This document shows, in pieces, positions 1-9,497 of a stretch of DNA of 64,000 nucleotides (its first letter is position 1; every line of letters starts with the position of its first letter). This DNA is from Motiliproteus sediminis (GTDB taxonomy: Bacteria > Pseudomonadota > Gammaproteobacteria > Pseudomonadales > Balneatricaceae), in assembly GCF_017912535.1 (NCBI RefSeq), contig NZ_JAERQK010000005.1:144920-208919 (forward strand). The letters run 5' to 3'. Both the position numbers and the translations under genes were made by a program. Under the pieces are notes generated by a model that worked only from the letters and a program-made list of their open reading frames with translations, had not been told where the DNA came from and made no database searches.

Positions 1-878
1 GCACGCCAGTTCTGGATCCGTTCCAGCAGATTATCGACGTCGCCCGGCCGTTTCATCAGCTTGAGGATGCGCGGACTGGCGTGCTGGAAGGGCACATCCA
101 GATAGGGCAGGATCTTGCCCTCCGCCATCAGCGGAATCAGTTGGTCGATGTGGGGGTAGGGGTAGAGGTAGTGCAGGCGCACCCAGACACCGAGCGTGCC
201 GAGTGCTTCGCACAGGTCCAGAATGCGGGTCTTGACCGGACGTCCGTCCCAGAAATCGGTGCGGTATTTGGTATCGACACCGTAGGCGCCGGTGTCCTGC
301 GACACCACCAGAATCTCTTTGACCCCGGCCCGCACCAGCCCTTCGGCTTCGCTAATCACCTTGCCCGCCGGGCGGCTGACCAATTTGCCGCGCATGGAAG
401 GGATGATGCAGAAGCTGCAGCTCTGGTTGCAGCCTTCGGAAATTTTCAGGTAGGCGTAATGGCGCGGCGTCAGCTTGATTCCCTGTGGTGGCACCAGGTC
501 GACGAAGGGGTCGTGCTGCTCTTGGTGCGGTACCCATTCGTGCACCGCATTAACCACTTGCTCGTACTGTTCCGGTCCGCTGACGCTGAGTACCTGTGGG
601 TGAATTTCCCGAATCGCCTGCTCGTCCGCGCCCATGCAGCCGGTCACGATGACCCGGCCGTTTTCCTTGATCGCTTCGCCGATGGCGTCCAGTGATTCCT
701 GTTTGGCGGCGTCGATAAAGCCACAGGTGTTGACCACCACGACGTCGGCGTCGGTATAGCTGTTGACCAGGTCGTAGCCTTCCAGACGCAGCTGGGTGAG
801 AATTCGTTCGGAATCCACCAGTGCCTTGGGGCACCCCAGCGACACGAAACCAACACGCGGATTTTGTTTGTCGGTCAT
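1..878 (-). CDS. rimO: Ribosomal protein S12 methylthiotransferase RimO (3' part outside window)
   Basis: Radical-SAM enzyme that methylthiolates a conserved aspartate of ribosomal protein S12. Only the first 292 codons of a protein usually near 440 residues are present; the window edge removes the end of the radical-SAM domain and the TRAM domain. The N-terminal MTTase domain shows its cluster cysteines in [16 protein letters not shown] and VTGCMGAD, and the radical-SAM CxxxCxxC motif reads GCNQSCSFC. The ATG at 878 is preceded by AGGTG at a normal distance. A TATAAT hexamer lies on the same strand about 42 bases upstream (925-920), without a clear -35 at 17 bp spacing. Identity is read from motifs and the familiar N-terminus and is secure; RimO is preferred over MiaB because of the [14 protein letters not shown] start. 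Confidence 0.93.
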   Translation of the reverse strand, partial: MTDKQNPRVGFVSLGCPKALVDSERILTQLRLEGYDLVNSYTDADVVVVNTCGFIDAAKQESLDAIGEAIKENGRVIVTGCMGADEQAIREIHPQVLSVSGPEQYEQVVNAVHEWVPHQEQHDPFVDLVPPQGIKLTPRHYAYLKISEGCNQSCSFCIIPSMRGKLVSRPAGKVISEAEGLVRAGVKEILVVSQDTGAYGVDTKYRTDFWDGRPVKTRILDLCEALGTLGVWVRLHYLYPYPHIDQLIPLMAEGKILPYLDVPFQHASPRILKLMKRPGDVDNLLERIQNWR

Positions 879-1213
879 AACAGAAACACCTGGCAACAGC
901 TGAAATATGAAGGGCGCGAATTATACATGAGCTGAACTATAGAGGCGATCAAGAAACAAACAGTTTAGCCTGTGGGTGCCGTCTTGGCGGGGTGTTTGGT
1001 AGAGCGGTTGGCAGCAGATGCCATGTCATCCGAGCTGTATCCGTTTGTCGCTGCGGCTCCGGACAGGTTGATTGATGTCAATAAAGCGCGTTTTAATCCG
1101 CTAAATCTGCTTTATCTGCGGCTTATATCAATAGCGGCGGTCTCGACAGCGCGCACAATCAAGGGGTAACGGCGACCATGCCGTATTAGCCAAGTTACCT
1201 CAGGGTGATCACG
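879..1213. other. Intergenic region between divergent rimO and the HDOD gene
   Basis: About 335 bases without a supportable gene. The left part holds the likely rimO promoter (TATAAT on the minus strand at 925-920). A short open frame at 972-1169 has no ribosome-binding site and no recognisable protein character. No RNA gene or strong hairpin was seen. Confidence 0.5.
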
Positions 1214-2455
1214 ATGAACGCGAGAGTCAGTCCTCCGTCAAAGCCGTCACGGGTTATGATGCTTGACCTGGATGGCGATTGTTTTTCCTGGGCTCAAAGT
1301 GTGCGAGATCTCGGTTATCGCTGGGATGTGTTGCGCGTGGACAGTTCGGCATCATTGATCGCTTATCTGAAAGAGGCCCCGTTCCAGGCGATTGTGATCG
1401 CGCCGTCGGCCAAGCATCACCTTGATCAGGATTGCCTGATCAAGGCGAAAAATTTGCAGCCCCGCGCGGTGCGTGTGGTGTTGCCCGGTTTAATGGTCAG
1501 TCCCGGCCAGGTAAATCGCACCAGTGATCTGGTGCACCGTATTTTTACCGAGCAGCAATCAGCGCAATCCATTGCCGCTGCCATCGATACCCAGATGAAG
1601 CTCAGCCGGCTAATCAACAAACCGCTCAATCGCGAGTTTCTCAGCACCGGCGGCCCCCTGCCGGCGGCTCCGCTGATCTATAAGGCGCTCAGCGATGCGC
1701 TGAACAACGCCAACAGCAGTATTTCCCAGATTGCCGAGGTGGTGCAGCAAGATCCGGCTTTGGCTGCCAAGGTACTGCGAATGGTCAACTCCGCGTTCTT
1801 TGGGCTGGAGAGGCAGGTCAGTAATATCAGTGAAGCGGTATCGATGCTGGGATTGCGAATGTTGCGCGGGTTGGCCCTTTCCGGTCATTTGGCCAGCCTT
1901 TATCCACAGAATCCCCAATGGGCCGCGTTCTCGTTCGAGAAGGTCAATCAGCGCTCATTGCTGGTGGCCCGCCTGGCGATGCAGATCGCCAAGGATATGC
2001 GGGCCAACTCCTCGGTTCAGGATCAGGCTTTCGTGGCGGGACTGCTGCACGACATCGGCACCCTGTTTATTGCCTCCAAAGCGCCGGATCGCTATCTCAA
2101 GGTGATGCAGCTATCGGGCGAGAAGGGGGCCTCGATCTGTGCGGTGGAGAAGAAACTGTTTGGTTTTTTCCATGGCGAGATCGGTGCTTACCTGCTGGCT
2201 CATTGGGGGCTGCCCGCGCAGGTGGTCGAAGCGGTGCTGTTGCACCACACGCCGCAGCTGTGTGGTGATGACCAGTTTACTCCGCTGACGGCGGTGCATA
2301 TTGCTGATGCATTGATTCCACCGGTTCAGAACCGGGCTAACGCGGTGCTGGCCAACCGTTTGGTGCCGGATTACCTGGAGCAAACCGGGGCCGCTCCCCA
2401 GCTGAAAAAGTGGCAGGTCAAAGCAAACTCCTTGGCCCACGCTTCCGTTCGATAG
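1214..2455 (+). CDS. HDOD-domain protein with degenerate receiver-like N-terminus
   Basis: Probable signalling protein of about 413 residues. The first ~110 residues look like a response-regulator receiver fold (VMMLDLDGDCFSWAQ, then AIVIAPSA), but the usual phospho-acceptor aspartate at the end of strand 3 is replaced by the AIVIAP stretch, so it is probably not phosphorylated. Residues ~145-345 form an HDOD domain (QDPALAAKVLRMVNSAFFG; ISEAVSMLGLRMLRGLAL) which retains an HD pair in GLLHDIGTL, and an HHTPQL segment near the end. The ATG at 1214 has AGGGTG six bases upstream and is preferred to the GTG at 1205. It stands alone, divergent from rimO. Partner and output cannot be told from sequence; HDOD proteins commonly scaffold signalling or regulate c-di-GMP and motility functions. 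Confidence 0.85.
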   Translation: MNARVSPPSKPSRVMMLDLDGDCFSWAQSVRDLGYRWDVLRVDSSASLIAYLKEAPFQAIVIAPSAKHHLDQDCLIKAKNLQPRAVRVVLPGLMVSPGQVNRTSDLVHRIFTEQQSAQSIAAAIDTQMKLSRLINKPLNREFLSTGGPLPAAPLIYKALSDALNNANSSISQIAEVVQQDPALAAKVLRMVNSAFFGLERQVSNISEAVSMLGLRMLRGLALSGHLASLYPQNPQWAAFSFEKVNQRSLLVARLAMQIAKDMRANSSVQDQAFVAGLLHDIGTLFIASKAPDRYLKVMQLSGEKGASICAVEKKLFGFFHGEIGAYLLAHWGLPAQVVEAVLLHHTPQLCGDDQFTPLTAVHIADALIPPVQNRANAVLANRLVPDYLEQTGAAPQLKKWQVKANSLAHASVR

Positions 2456-2571
2456 TCCTTGGTGCCGCGACCGTCTGCAGAGCCTCTGCGACCAACGTTG
2501 AGTGTTCGACTGGCATACTTGATGCGCCACAGAGCACGGGCTACTCTGCCTGCCTTGTTAATCACAGAGCT

Positions 2572-3042
2572 ATGACAGCGATGCTAATGGCTGACAGAGC
2601 GGATTTTCTCCAAATTATCGATGCTACGCCGCTGGTGTCGATAGATCTGGTTGTGCGTGCCGCAGACGGGCGGGTGCTATTGGGACAACGTAATAATCGC
2701 CCCGCGCAGGGGTACTGGTTTGTACCGGGTGGACGGATTCGCAAGAACGAAACCCGGGCGGAGGCGCTTAAACGAATTTCGCTGACCGAGCTGGGTGTCG
2801 AACTGGCGCTGGATCAGGGGCGTCTGCTAGGTATCTATGACCATATCTACCCCGATAACTACTACGCTGAGGCGGGGATCAATACGCACTACGTGGTGCT
2901 GGCCTACGGCTTTGAGCTGGCTGGCGGGGTTGTTCTAAAACGCGATGAGCAGCATGCGGCGTTTCGCTGGTGGAACGAAGCGGAGCTGCTCGCCGACAGG
3001 GCTGTGCATCCCAATACCCAGGCGTATTTCGCGGTAGTTTGA
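2572..3042 (+). CDS. gmm: Nudix hydrolase, GDP-mannose mannosyl hydrolase type
   Basis: About 156 residues, the normal size for GDP-mannose mannosyl hydrolase, which splits GDP-mannose to GDP and mannose by attack at the sugar carbon. Family hallmarks are visible: TPLVSIDLVV near the start, LLGQRNNRPAQGYWFVPGGR, and a modified Nudix box GGRIRKNETRAEALKR that lacks the canonical REUXEE glutamates, as in this subfamily. THYVVLAY and a C-terminal NTQAYF also fit. Starts at 2572, 2581 and 2587 are in frame and none has a strong Shine-Dalgarno; 2587 (MADRADF) best matches the family N-terminus. It is an orphan: no GDP-mannose biosynthesis or polysaccharide genes lie nearby. An IS remnant begins within about 20 bases of its stop. 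Confidence 0.85.
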   Translation: MTAMLMADRADFLQIIDATPLVSIDLVVRAADGRVLLGQRNNRPAQGYWFVPGGRIRKNETRAEALKRISLTELGVELALDQGRLLGIYDHIYPDNYYAEAGINTHYVVLAYGFELAGGVVLKRDEQHAAFRWWNEAELLADRAVHPNTQAYFAVV

Positions 3043-3060
3043 CCTAACGGCAGGTTGACC

Positions 3061-3155
3061 AAGGGAATAGTCGCGCTGGGTGCGCTTAGCATTTGATTTC
3101 ATAACACCTCCCGATTTACTCATCAGAAAGTGTCAACACTATTCAGGACGGGACA
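3061..3155 (-). mobile_element. Remnant of the left end of an IS3-family insertion sequence
   Basis: Read on the minus strand, 3155-3131 is an inverted-repeat-like end (TGTCCCGTCCTGAATAG then TGTTGACA). It is followed by GGGAGGT and an ATG at 3102 that opens MKSNAKRTQRDYSL, the characteristic N-terminus of an IS3-family OrfA. Similarity stops after about 14 codons (near 3061), where the frame runs into the 3' end of the Nudix gene. The same kind of terminus (TGTCTTGTCCTGATATAGG then TTGACA) lies at 63259 beside an IS3-family OrfB. This is therefore read as a truncated element inserted just beyond the valS terminator. The rest of the element is absent here. Confidence 0.75.
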
Positions 3156-3163
3156 TTCTCCAT

Positions 3164-3187
3164 AAAAAAGCCCGGCATGCCGGGCTT
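3164..3187 (-). terminator. Rho-independent terminator of valS
   Basis: A perfect 20-base palindrome at 3168-3187 (AAGCCCGGC / GCCGGGCTT around AT) is followed on the minus strand by a T run. It lies about 20 bases past the valS stop. Confidence 0.9.
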
Positions 3188-3206
3188 CGTCTCGATCAGT
3201 CCGCGC

Positions 3207-6089
3207 TTACAGCGCCGCGATCTTGTCGTACTGGGCCTGCAGTTCCTGCTTGGCTTTTTCGGCGTCTTCCAGCTTGGCGCGCTCTTTGGCCACCACCGCC
3301 TCCGGTGCCTTGTCGACAAAGCTCGGATTGTTGAGCTTGCCGCCAACACGAGCGACCTCCTTGGTGAGCTTGTCGAGCTCTTTCTGCAGTCGCGCCAGCT
3401 CGGCGTCCTTGTCGATCAGACCGGCCATCGGCACCAGCACCTTCATTTCGCCCACCAGTTGCACCGCGGACAACGGTGCTTCATCGTCAGCGGTGAGGGC
3501 GGTAACCGATTCCAGATTGGCCAGCTTGCGCAGGAAGCGCGCGTTCTCAGCAATGCGACGCTGGTCGTCGTCACTGACATGTTCGAACAGGACCGGAATA
3601 TGTTTGGCCGGTGAGATGTTCATCTCGCCGCGGATATTGCGGATGCCGACGATCACGCCCTTGAGCCACTCGATATCGGCCTCGGCCTGGGCGTCGATGC
3701 GTTCGGCATTCACCAGCGGGTAGGGCTGGGTCATGATGGTGTCGCCGCTCTTGCCCGCCAGCGGTGCGATCCGCTGCCAGATCTCCTCGGTGATGTAGGG
3801 CATCATCGGGTGGGCCAGGCGCAGGGCGGTTTCCAGCACCCTTACCAGGGTGCGGCGGGTGCCGCGGAGCTGGGCTTCGGTGGCGTTTTCATCCCACAGC
3901 ACCGGCTTGGACAGCTCCAGATACCAGTCGCAGTACTCGTTCCAGATGAACTCGAACAGCGCCTGGGCGGCCAGGTCGAAGCGGAACTCGCCGAAGGCTT
4001 TCTCAACCTGCTGCTCGGTGCGCTGCAGACGGGAGATGATCCAGCGGTCGGCCAGGCTCAGCTCCACCTCGCCTCCGTTCTGGCCACAATCCAGCGCGCC
4101 GATGCAGCTGCCCTGCTCATCCTGCTGTTCGGTGTTCATCAGCACGTAGCGGGCGGCATTCCAGATCTTGTTGCAGAAGTTGCGGTAGCCTTCCATACGG
4201 CCCATGTCGAACTTGATGTCACGACCGGTGGAGGCCAGCGAGCAGAAGGTAAAGCGCAGCGCGTCGGTGCCGTAGCTGGCGATTCCTTCCGGAAACTCCT
4301 TGCGGGTCTGCTTCTCAATCTTGGCGGCCAATTGCGGCTGCATCATATTGGCGGTGCGCTTTTCTACCAGCGCTTCCAGGCCGATGCCGTCGATCAGGTC
4401 CAGCGGATCGAGCACGTTGCCCTTCGACTTGGACATCTTGTGGCCCTGGGAGTCTCGCACCAGACCGTGCACATACACATACTTGAACGGTACCTGCGGG
4501 GTGCCGTCGTCGTTTTTGATGAAGTGCAGGGTCATCATGATCATCCGGGCGACCCAGAAGAAGATGATGTCAAAGCCGGTCACCAGCACGTCGGTGCTGT
4601 GGAAGGTTTTCAGGGCGTCGGTATTCTGCGGCCAGCCGAGGGTGGAGAAGGTCCACAAGGCGGAGCTGAACCAGGTGTCGAGCACGTCGTCGTCCTGGCG
4701 TAGCGTCACCTCATCGCCCAAGTTGTGCTTGCTGCGTACTTCCGCTTCGTCGCGACCGACGTAGACCTTGCCGGCGTCGTCATACCAGGCGGGAATGCGA
4801 TGCCCCCACCACAGCTGGCGGGAAATACACCAGTCCTGAATGTCGCGCATCCAGGAGAAGTACATGTTTTCGTACTGCTTGGGCACGAACTGGATGTCGC
4901 CGTTTTCCACCGCTTCAATCGCGGGCTTGGCCAGCTCCTTGGCGCTGACGTACCACTGGTCGGTGAGCCAAGGCTCGATCACCACGCCGGAGCGGTCGCC
5001 GCGCGGAGTCTTGAGGGCGTGATCGTCGATCTTTTCCAGCAGATTGGCCGCTTCAAAGGCCGCCACTATCTGCTTGCGGGCTTCAAAACGGTCCAGCCCT
5101 GCGTAGGCTTCGGGCAGCGTGGTATCGACGTCATTGTTGGCGGTGCCGTCGACGTTGAACACCTGGGCGGTGGCCAGTATGGCGGCGTCACGGTCCAGTA
5201 CATTGATCAGCGGCAGGTTGTGACGCTTGCCCACTTCGTAGTCGTTAAAGTCGTGGGCGGGGGTAATCTTGACCACGCCGGTGCCAAATTCCCGATCGAC
5301 GTAATCATCGGCAACGATGGGAATACGGCGATTAACCAGCGGCAGAATAATCTCTTTACCGATCAGGTTCTGGTAGCGTTCGTCTTCCGGGTGCACCGCT
5401 ACGGCGGAATCGCCCAGCATGGTTTCCGGACGGGTGGTGGCAACGATCAGGTAAGTATCACCATCGGCAGTGGTGGCTCCATCGGCTAGCGGATAACGCA
5501 GGTGCCAGAGGAAACCTTTTTCGTCGATGTTCTCCACTTCCAGATCGGAGATGGCGGTGTGCAGTTTCGGATCCCAGTTGACCAGCCGCTTGCCGCGGTA
5601 GATCAGCCCGTCTTCGTGCAGGCGCACGAAAGCCTCTTTAACTGCTTCGGACAGGCCCTCGTCCATGGTGAAGCGCTCACGGCTCCAGTCAACGGAGGAG
5701 CCCAGGCGGCGGATCTGGTTGGTGATAGTGCCACCGGACTGCTCTTTCCATTCCCAGATTTTTTCAATGAAAGCATCGCGGCCGAGGTCGTGGCGGCTGA
5801 CACCCTGCGCACCCAGTTGGCGTTCCACCACCATCTGGGTGGCGATGCCGGCGTGGTCACAGCCCGGCTGCCACAGGGTGTTGTGGCCCTTCATGCGGTG
5901 GTAACGGATCAGGCTGTCCATGATGGCGTTGTTGAAGCCGTGGCCCATGTGCAGGCTGCCAGTGACGTTGGGCGGCGGAATCATGATGGAGTAGGGGGTG
6001 CCTTCACCGGAGGGAGCGAAGTAACCTTTTTTCTCCCAGGTTTGGTACCAGGAGCGTTCGATCGCGTGGGGCTGGTATGTCTTGTCCAT
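3207..6089 (-). CDS. valS: Valyl-tRNA synthetase
   Basis: Class Ia aminoacyl-tRNA synthetase charging tRNA-Val; 960 residues, full length. The HIGH-type motif appears as [13 protein letters not shown] ending at residue 50, and the KMSKS loop is exactly KMSKS at residues 551-555. The CP1 editing domain lies between them ([29 protein letters not shown]). The C-terminal ~70 residues form the charged tRNA-binding coiled coil ([19 protein letters not shown]). It is the last gene of a leftward pepA-holC-valS group, an arrangement common in gammaproteobacteria, and ends at a strong terminator. Confidence 0.98.
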   Translation of the reverse strand: MDKTYQPHAIERSWYQTWEKKGYFAPSGEGTPYSIMIPPPNVTGSLHMGHGFNNAIMDSLIRYHRMKGHNTLWQPGCDHAGIATQMVVERQLGAQGVSRHDLGRDAFIEKIWEWKEQSGGTITNQIRRLGSSVDWSRERFTMDEGLSEAVKEAFVRLHEDGLIYRGKRLVNWDPKLHTAISDLEVENIDEKGFLWHLRYPLADGATTADGDTYLIVATTRPETMLGDSAVAVHPEDERYQNLIGKEIILPLVNRRIPIVADDYVDREFGTGVVKITPAHDFNDYEVGKRHNLPLINVLDRDAAILATAQVFNVDGTANNDVDTTLPEAYAGLDRFEARKQIVAAFEAANLLEKIDDHALKTPRGDRSGVVIEPWLTDQWYVSAKELAKPAIEAVENGDIQFVPKQYENMYFSWMRDIQDWCISRQLWWGHRIPAWYDDAGKVYVGRDEAEVRSKHNLGDEVTLRQDDDVLDTWFSSALWTFSTLGWPQNTDALKTFHSTDVLVTGFDIIFFWVARMIMMTLHFIKNDDGTPQVPFKYVYVHGLVRDSQGHKMSKSKGNVLDPLDLIDGIGLEALVEKRTANMMQPQLAAKIEKQTRKEFPEGIASYGTDALRFTFCSLASTGRDIKFDMGRMEGYRNFCNKIWNAARYVLMNTEQQDEQGSCIGALDCGQNGGEVELSLADRWIISRLQRTEQQVEKAFGEFRFDLAAQALFEFIWNEYCDWYLELSKPVLWDENATEAQLRGTRRTLVRVLETALRLAHPMMPYITEEIWQRIAPLAGKSGDTIMTQPYPLVNAERIDAQAEADIEWLKGVIVGIRNIRGEMNISPAKHIPVLFEHVSDDDQRRIAENARFLRKLANLESVTALTADDEAPLSAVQLVGEMKVLVPMAGLIDKDAELARLQKELDKLTKEVARVGGKLNNPSFVDKAPEAVVAKERAKLEDAEKAKQELQAQYDKIAAL

Positions 6090-6218
6090 GTTGCGGGGTC
6101 TTGGTTTCCGTTGTCACAGGCTGTAATGGAGCCGCGCGGCGAGTACCGGGCTCCGGGCGAATCGGCGATTATACAACGTGCACTGCGAGGGGAGTAGGGC
6201 GAGACCGGCGAGAAACAG

Positions 6219-6656
6219 TCAGCTACCCGTTTTGGGGCGCATATCGTTCATATGAATCTCGAAGTCGGCTTGCTGGCAGCGGCGATAGTTGGCGCGGCAG
6301 GCGTCAAGTACTTCAGGTTGCTGGATGACGATTTCGGTGATGCGATCAAACTCCAGTGCGACGTCGGGCAGTTCAAGGCAAAGGTTAAGAAACACATCGC
6401 GGTGAGCGGGCCGCGCGTCGCCGTAACCGATCTCGATGGGTGAATGCAGTCCTTCCGCCAGCGGGCTGTGAGGCAAAAACGCATCGGCGCGGTATTCCCA
6501 CAGCAGCTTATCGAGTTGGCGCATCTCGGCTTCATTCGGAACACGGATATAGAGCTGGCGCCCGAGGCCAAGGATCTTTTCCAGCAGTTTGACCAGAAAA
6601 CGGCTGCGCGCTTCCGGTTCGGGGGCGGGGAGAACGTAAAAATCAGCGCGTGGCAT
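6219..6656 (-). CDS. holC: DNA polymerase III chi subunit
   Basis: Chi subunit of the replicative clamp-loader complex, which binds psi (HolD) and single-stranded-DNA-binding protein. 145 residues, normal size. It opens with RADFYVLPAPEPEARSRFLV and contains the conserved SPIEIGYGD and HRDVFLNLC segments of the family, which in chi form the SSB-contacting fold. It lies between pepA and valS on the same strand, the standard position of holC, with 80 and 129 bases to its neighbours. No anomalies. Confidence 0.95.
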   Translation of the reverse strand: MPRADFYVLPAPEPEARSRFLVKLLEKILGLGRQLYIRVPNEAEMRQLDKLLWEYRADAFLPHSPLAEGLHSPIEIGYGDARPAHRDVFLNLCLELPDVALEFDRITEIVIQQPEVLDACRANYRRCQQADFEIHMNDMRPKTGS

Positions 6657-6736
6657 CGGCGGTAACGCCGGCGCCCTGCGGTGCCGGCTTCTCTCCTGGG
6701 AGTTACAGGTGGCTCAGACCAATCAGCTCTTATCGA

Positions 6737-8218
6737 TCAGCTCTTATCAATCAGGTATTGGGTCAACAGCGGCACGCAGCGGCCGGTGGCGCCTTTCTCT
6801 TTACCGCTGACCCAGGCGGTGCCGGCGATATCCAGGTGAGCCCACTTCTGCTCTTTGGCGAAACGGGACAGAAAGCAGGCTGCGGTAATGGTGCCAGCGG
6901 GGCGGCCGCCGATGTTCTGCATATCGGCAAAGTTGCTGTCCAACTGGGACTGGTAATCGTCCCACAAGGGTAGTTGCCAGGCTCGGTCGTCGGCGTAGTC
7001 GCCGGCGGTCAGCAGCTCCTTGGCCAACTTGTCGTTATTGCTTAGCAGGCCGCTGGCCTGGTGGCCTAGGGCGATGATGCAGGCGCCGGTCAGGGTGGCG
7101 ATATCAACGATGGCGGCCGGCTTGAAGCGCTCGGCGTAGGTGAGGGCGTCACACAGCACCAAGCGGCCTTCAGCGTCAGTGTTGAGGACTTCAACGGTCT
7201 GGCCCGACAGGGTGGTAAAGATGTCGCCCGGTTTGGTGGCTTTGCCGCTGGGCATGTTTTCGGCGGCGGCAATGATAGCCACCACGTTCAGCGGCAGCTG
7301 CAGCTCGGCCACCGCCGTCAGGGTACCGACCACGCTGGCGGCGCCGCACATGTCGTACTTCATTTCGTCCATGCCTTCGCCCGGCTTGAGGCTGATGCCG
7401 CCGCTGTCGAAGGTGATCCCCTTGCCCACCAGTACCTGAGGCTTGGCGCGTGCGCCGCCCCCCTGATACTGGATCACGATCAGTTTGGCTGGCTGGTCAC
7501 TACCGGCGGATACCGATAGCAGCGAATGCATGCCGAGTTCGCGCATCTGCTCTTCGTCGAGGATTTCGACACTGACGTTGTCGTACTCTTCACCAAGGGC
7601 GATGGCTTGTTCGGCCAGGTAGGTGGGGGTGCAGACGTTACCGGGCAGGTTGCCGAGGTCGCGCGCAGTGCTGACGCCGTTGGCGATGGCGGCGCCTTCG
7701 CGAATCGCCAGCTCGCCGGTTTCCTCGTCGGCTTCGCTGGTGTAGATGGCGACGGTTTCCAGTTTGACCGGGTCCGCTTTCTTGCTCTTCATTCGATCGA
7801 ACTGGTAGAGCCCCGCGGCGACCTGCTCCACCAGTCGACGGCTGCGCCAGTAACAGTCGCGCTCGTCTACCGTGTCCTCTTCAAGTGCGAAGGTGGCACT
7901 GGCGATTCCTGTTTGCTTGAGCACATTAAGAGCCGCGCCGAGCAGCTTGCGGTAGTTCGCAGCGCTGCGCTCGCCGGCTTTGCCGGTACCGATCAGCAGC
8001 ACGCGTTTGGCGGCTAATCCGGGTAGTTGCTGGAGTAACAGAGTGGAGGCAACTTTACCGCTGATGTCGCCGTTGCCGATGATCGTTTTCAGGGCGCCCT
8101 TGCTGGCCTTGTCGACGGCTTTGGCAATCTTGCCCAGTTTGCCGCCGTCGGCGACCCCGAGGATCAGGCAGTCGGTGGTGTGGGTGGCGATCGGGTCGCA
8201 GCTAATCGTGAATTCCAT
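6737..8218 (-). CDS. pepA: Leucyl aminopeptidase PepA
   Basis: Cytosolic M17 dinuclear metallo-aminopeptidase of 493 residues; in gammaproteobacteria PepA also acts as a DNA-binding architectural factor. The family signature NTDAEGRL sits at residues 346-353. The upstream metal and active-site region reads [18 protein letters not shown] and [13 protein letters not shown], and the C-terminal [12 protein letters not shown] and [11 protein letters not shown] blocks are complete. It is the first gene of the leftward pepA-holC-valS group and diverges from lptFG across about 150 bases that must hold both promoters. Confidence 0.97.
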   Translation of the reverse strand: MEFTISCDPIATHTTDCLILGVADGGKLGKIAKAVDKASKGALKTIIGNGDISGKVASTLLLQQLPGLAAKRVLLIGTGKAGERSAANYRKLLGAALNVLKQTGIASATFALEEDTVDERDCYWRSRRLVEQVAAGLYQFDRMKSKKADPVKLETVAIYTSEADEETGELAIREGAAIANGVSTARDLGNLPGNVCTPTYLAEQAIALGEEYDNVSVEILDEEQMRELGMHSLLSVSAGSDQPAKLIVIQYQGGGARAKPQVLVGKGITFDSGGISLKPGEGMDEMKYDMCGAASVVGTLTAVAELQLPLNVVAIIAAAENMPSGKATKPGDIFTTLSGQTVEVLNTDAEGRLVLCDALTYAERFKPAAIVDIATLTGACIIALGHQASGLLSNNDKLAKELLTAGDYADDRAWQLPLWDDYQSQLDSNFADMQNIGGRPAGTITAACFLSRFAKEQKWAHLDIAGTAWVSGKEKGATGRCVPLLTQYLIDKS

Positions 8219-8366
8219 GCTCTCTCCGCAAGACTTTAATCGCGTATTGGTGGATAATGCCGCCCATACGCCAAGGCATTGAAAATAGTGTCGAGAGTGT
8301 ACGTCAAATCAGTCCATTTTGCAGAATATTCACGGCCGCTATGGCGGGCTACAAGGTGAGTCTTCG

Positions 8367-9497
8367 TTGATCATTTTTCGTTATCTGGCACGTGAAGTCC
8401 TGACCACCATGGTGGCGGTGACCGGCGTGTTGCTGCTGATCATCATGAGCGGCCGGTTCATCAAGTATCTGGCTGATGCCGCCTCCGGTGAATTGGCTGC
8501 GGGTGTGCTGTTCCAGTTGATCGGGCTGCGTATACCGGGGTTTCTGGAGCTGATCCTGCCGTTGGGGCTGTTTCTGGGGATTCTGCTCAGTTACGGTCGC
8601 CTTTACCTTGAAAACGAGATCGCGGTGCTTAATGCCTGTGGCATTAGTCCTGCCCGGTTGCAGTGGCTGACCTTGGGGCCTGCGCTACTGGTGGCGCTGC
8701 TGGTGGGCGCTCTGAGCTTGTGGGTGACGCCGTTGGGGGCAGCCAAGGTCGAGCGGATTCTGAAGGAGCAGGAATCGGCGACCGATTTTGACGCCCTGAC
8801 CACGGGTCAGTTCCAGATTCAGGGACGCAACCGCGCCACCTATGTGGAGCGGATGGAACAGGAGCGCCAGGTCGCTCGTAACGTCTTTATGGCGGATCGC
8901 AGCAGACATGAGGGTGAGCCCCGGCAAGGGGTGGTTGCCGCCGATCGAGCGTTGCAGTTCATCGATCCCGACAGCGGCAGCCGATTTCTGATTCTGTATG
9001 ACGGTGTGCGTTATGAAGGGGTGCCGGGGCGAGCCGATTATCGCGAGATCCGGTTTAAAGAGTATGGCGTCAAGATGCGTGAATCGAGGGTTAGGGACGA
9101 AGTGGCGCAGGCCGAGGCCTTGCCCACGGTAACCTTGTTGCAGGGGGGGCGCGACGATTACCGCGCCCAGTTGCATTGGCGCTTGTCGTTACCGGTGCTT
9201 TGCATTGTGGTGACTCTGCTGGCGGTGCCGCTGAGTCGCGTCAACCCGCGGCAGGGGCGTTACGCCCGGATGCTGCCCTCGATTCTGATTTACCTGATGT
9301 ACCTTGCGGCGTTGACCAGTGTCCGCAGCAAGATCGAAAAGCAGGGGTTGTCTCCCGCTGCGCTTTGGGCGGTGCACGGGCTGGTGCTGGCGCTTGCGGC
9401 CAATCTGCACCTGTTTGGTGGCGCTTGGCAGCGGCTGTTTGACGCTATCGGCTCGGTGCTGGGTGGGCTGGTATGGCGCCGGGGAGGCAAGGCATGA
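8367..9497 (+). CDS. lptF: LPS export ABC transporter permease LptF
   Basis: Inner-membrane permease that with LptG and LptB extracts lipopolysaccharide from the inner membrane. About 376 residues. The likely start is a TTG at 8367: it gives (M)IIFRYLAREVL, the usual LptF N-terminus, and has AAGGTGAG seven bases upstream. The earlier in-frame ATG at 8319 would add 16 residues (MQNIHGRYGG...) absent from the family. Three N-terminal transmembrane helices, a periplasmic beta-jellyroll region (about residues 110-265) and three C-terminal helices are visible. The stop overlaps the lptG start by ATGA. Confidence 0.95.
   Translation: MIIFRYLAREVLTTMVAVTGVLLLIIMSGRFIKYLADAASGELAAGVLFQLIGLRIPGFLELILPLGLFLGILLSYGRLYLENEIAVLNACGISPARLQWLTLGPALLVALLVGALSLWVTPLGAAKVERILKEQESATDFDALTTGQFQIQGRNRATYVERMEQERQVARNVFMADRSRHEGEPRQGVVAADRALQFIDPDSGSRFLILYDGVRYEGVPGRADYREIRFKEYGVKMRESRVRDEVAQAEALPTVTLLQGGRDDYRAQLHWRLSLPVLCIVVTLLAVPLSRVNPRQGRYARMLPSILIYLMYLAALTSVRSKIEKQGLSPAALWAVHGLVLALAANLHLFGGAWQRLFDAIGSVLGGLVWRRGGKA

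Noticed and set aside
81..695. 204-codon plus-strand frame across rimO
   Set aside because: Complement of the clear rimO coding frame, which carries the radical-SAM motif on the other strand.
972..1169. 65-codon frame in the rimO-HDOD gap
   Set aside because: No ribosome-binding site, no recognisable protein pattern, and it covers the likely promoter area.
4725..6197. Long open frames antisense to valS (4725-5489 and 5502-6197)
   Set aside because: They mirror the valS codons in a high-GC gene, have no ribosome-binding sites and show no family features.
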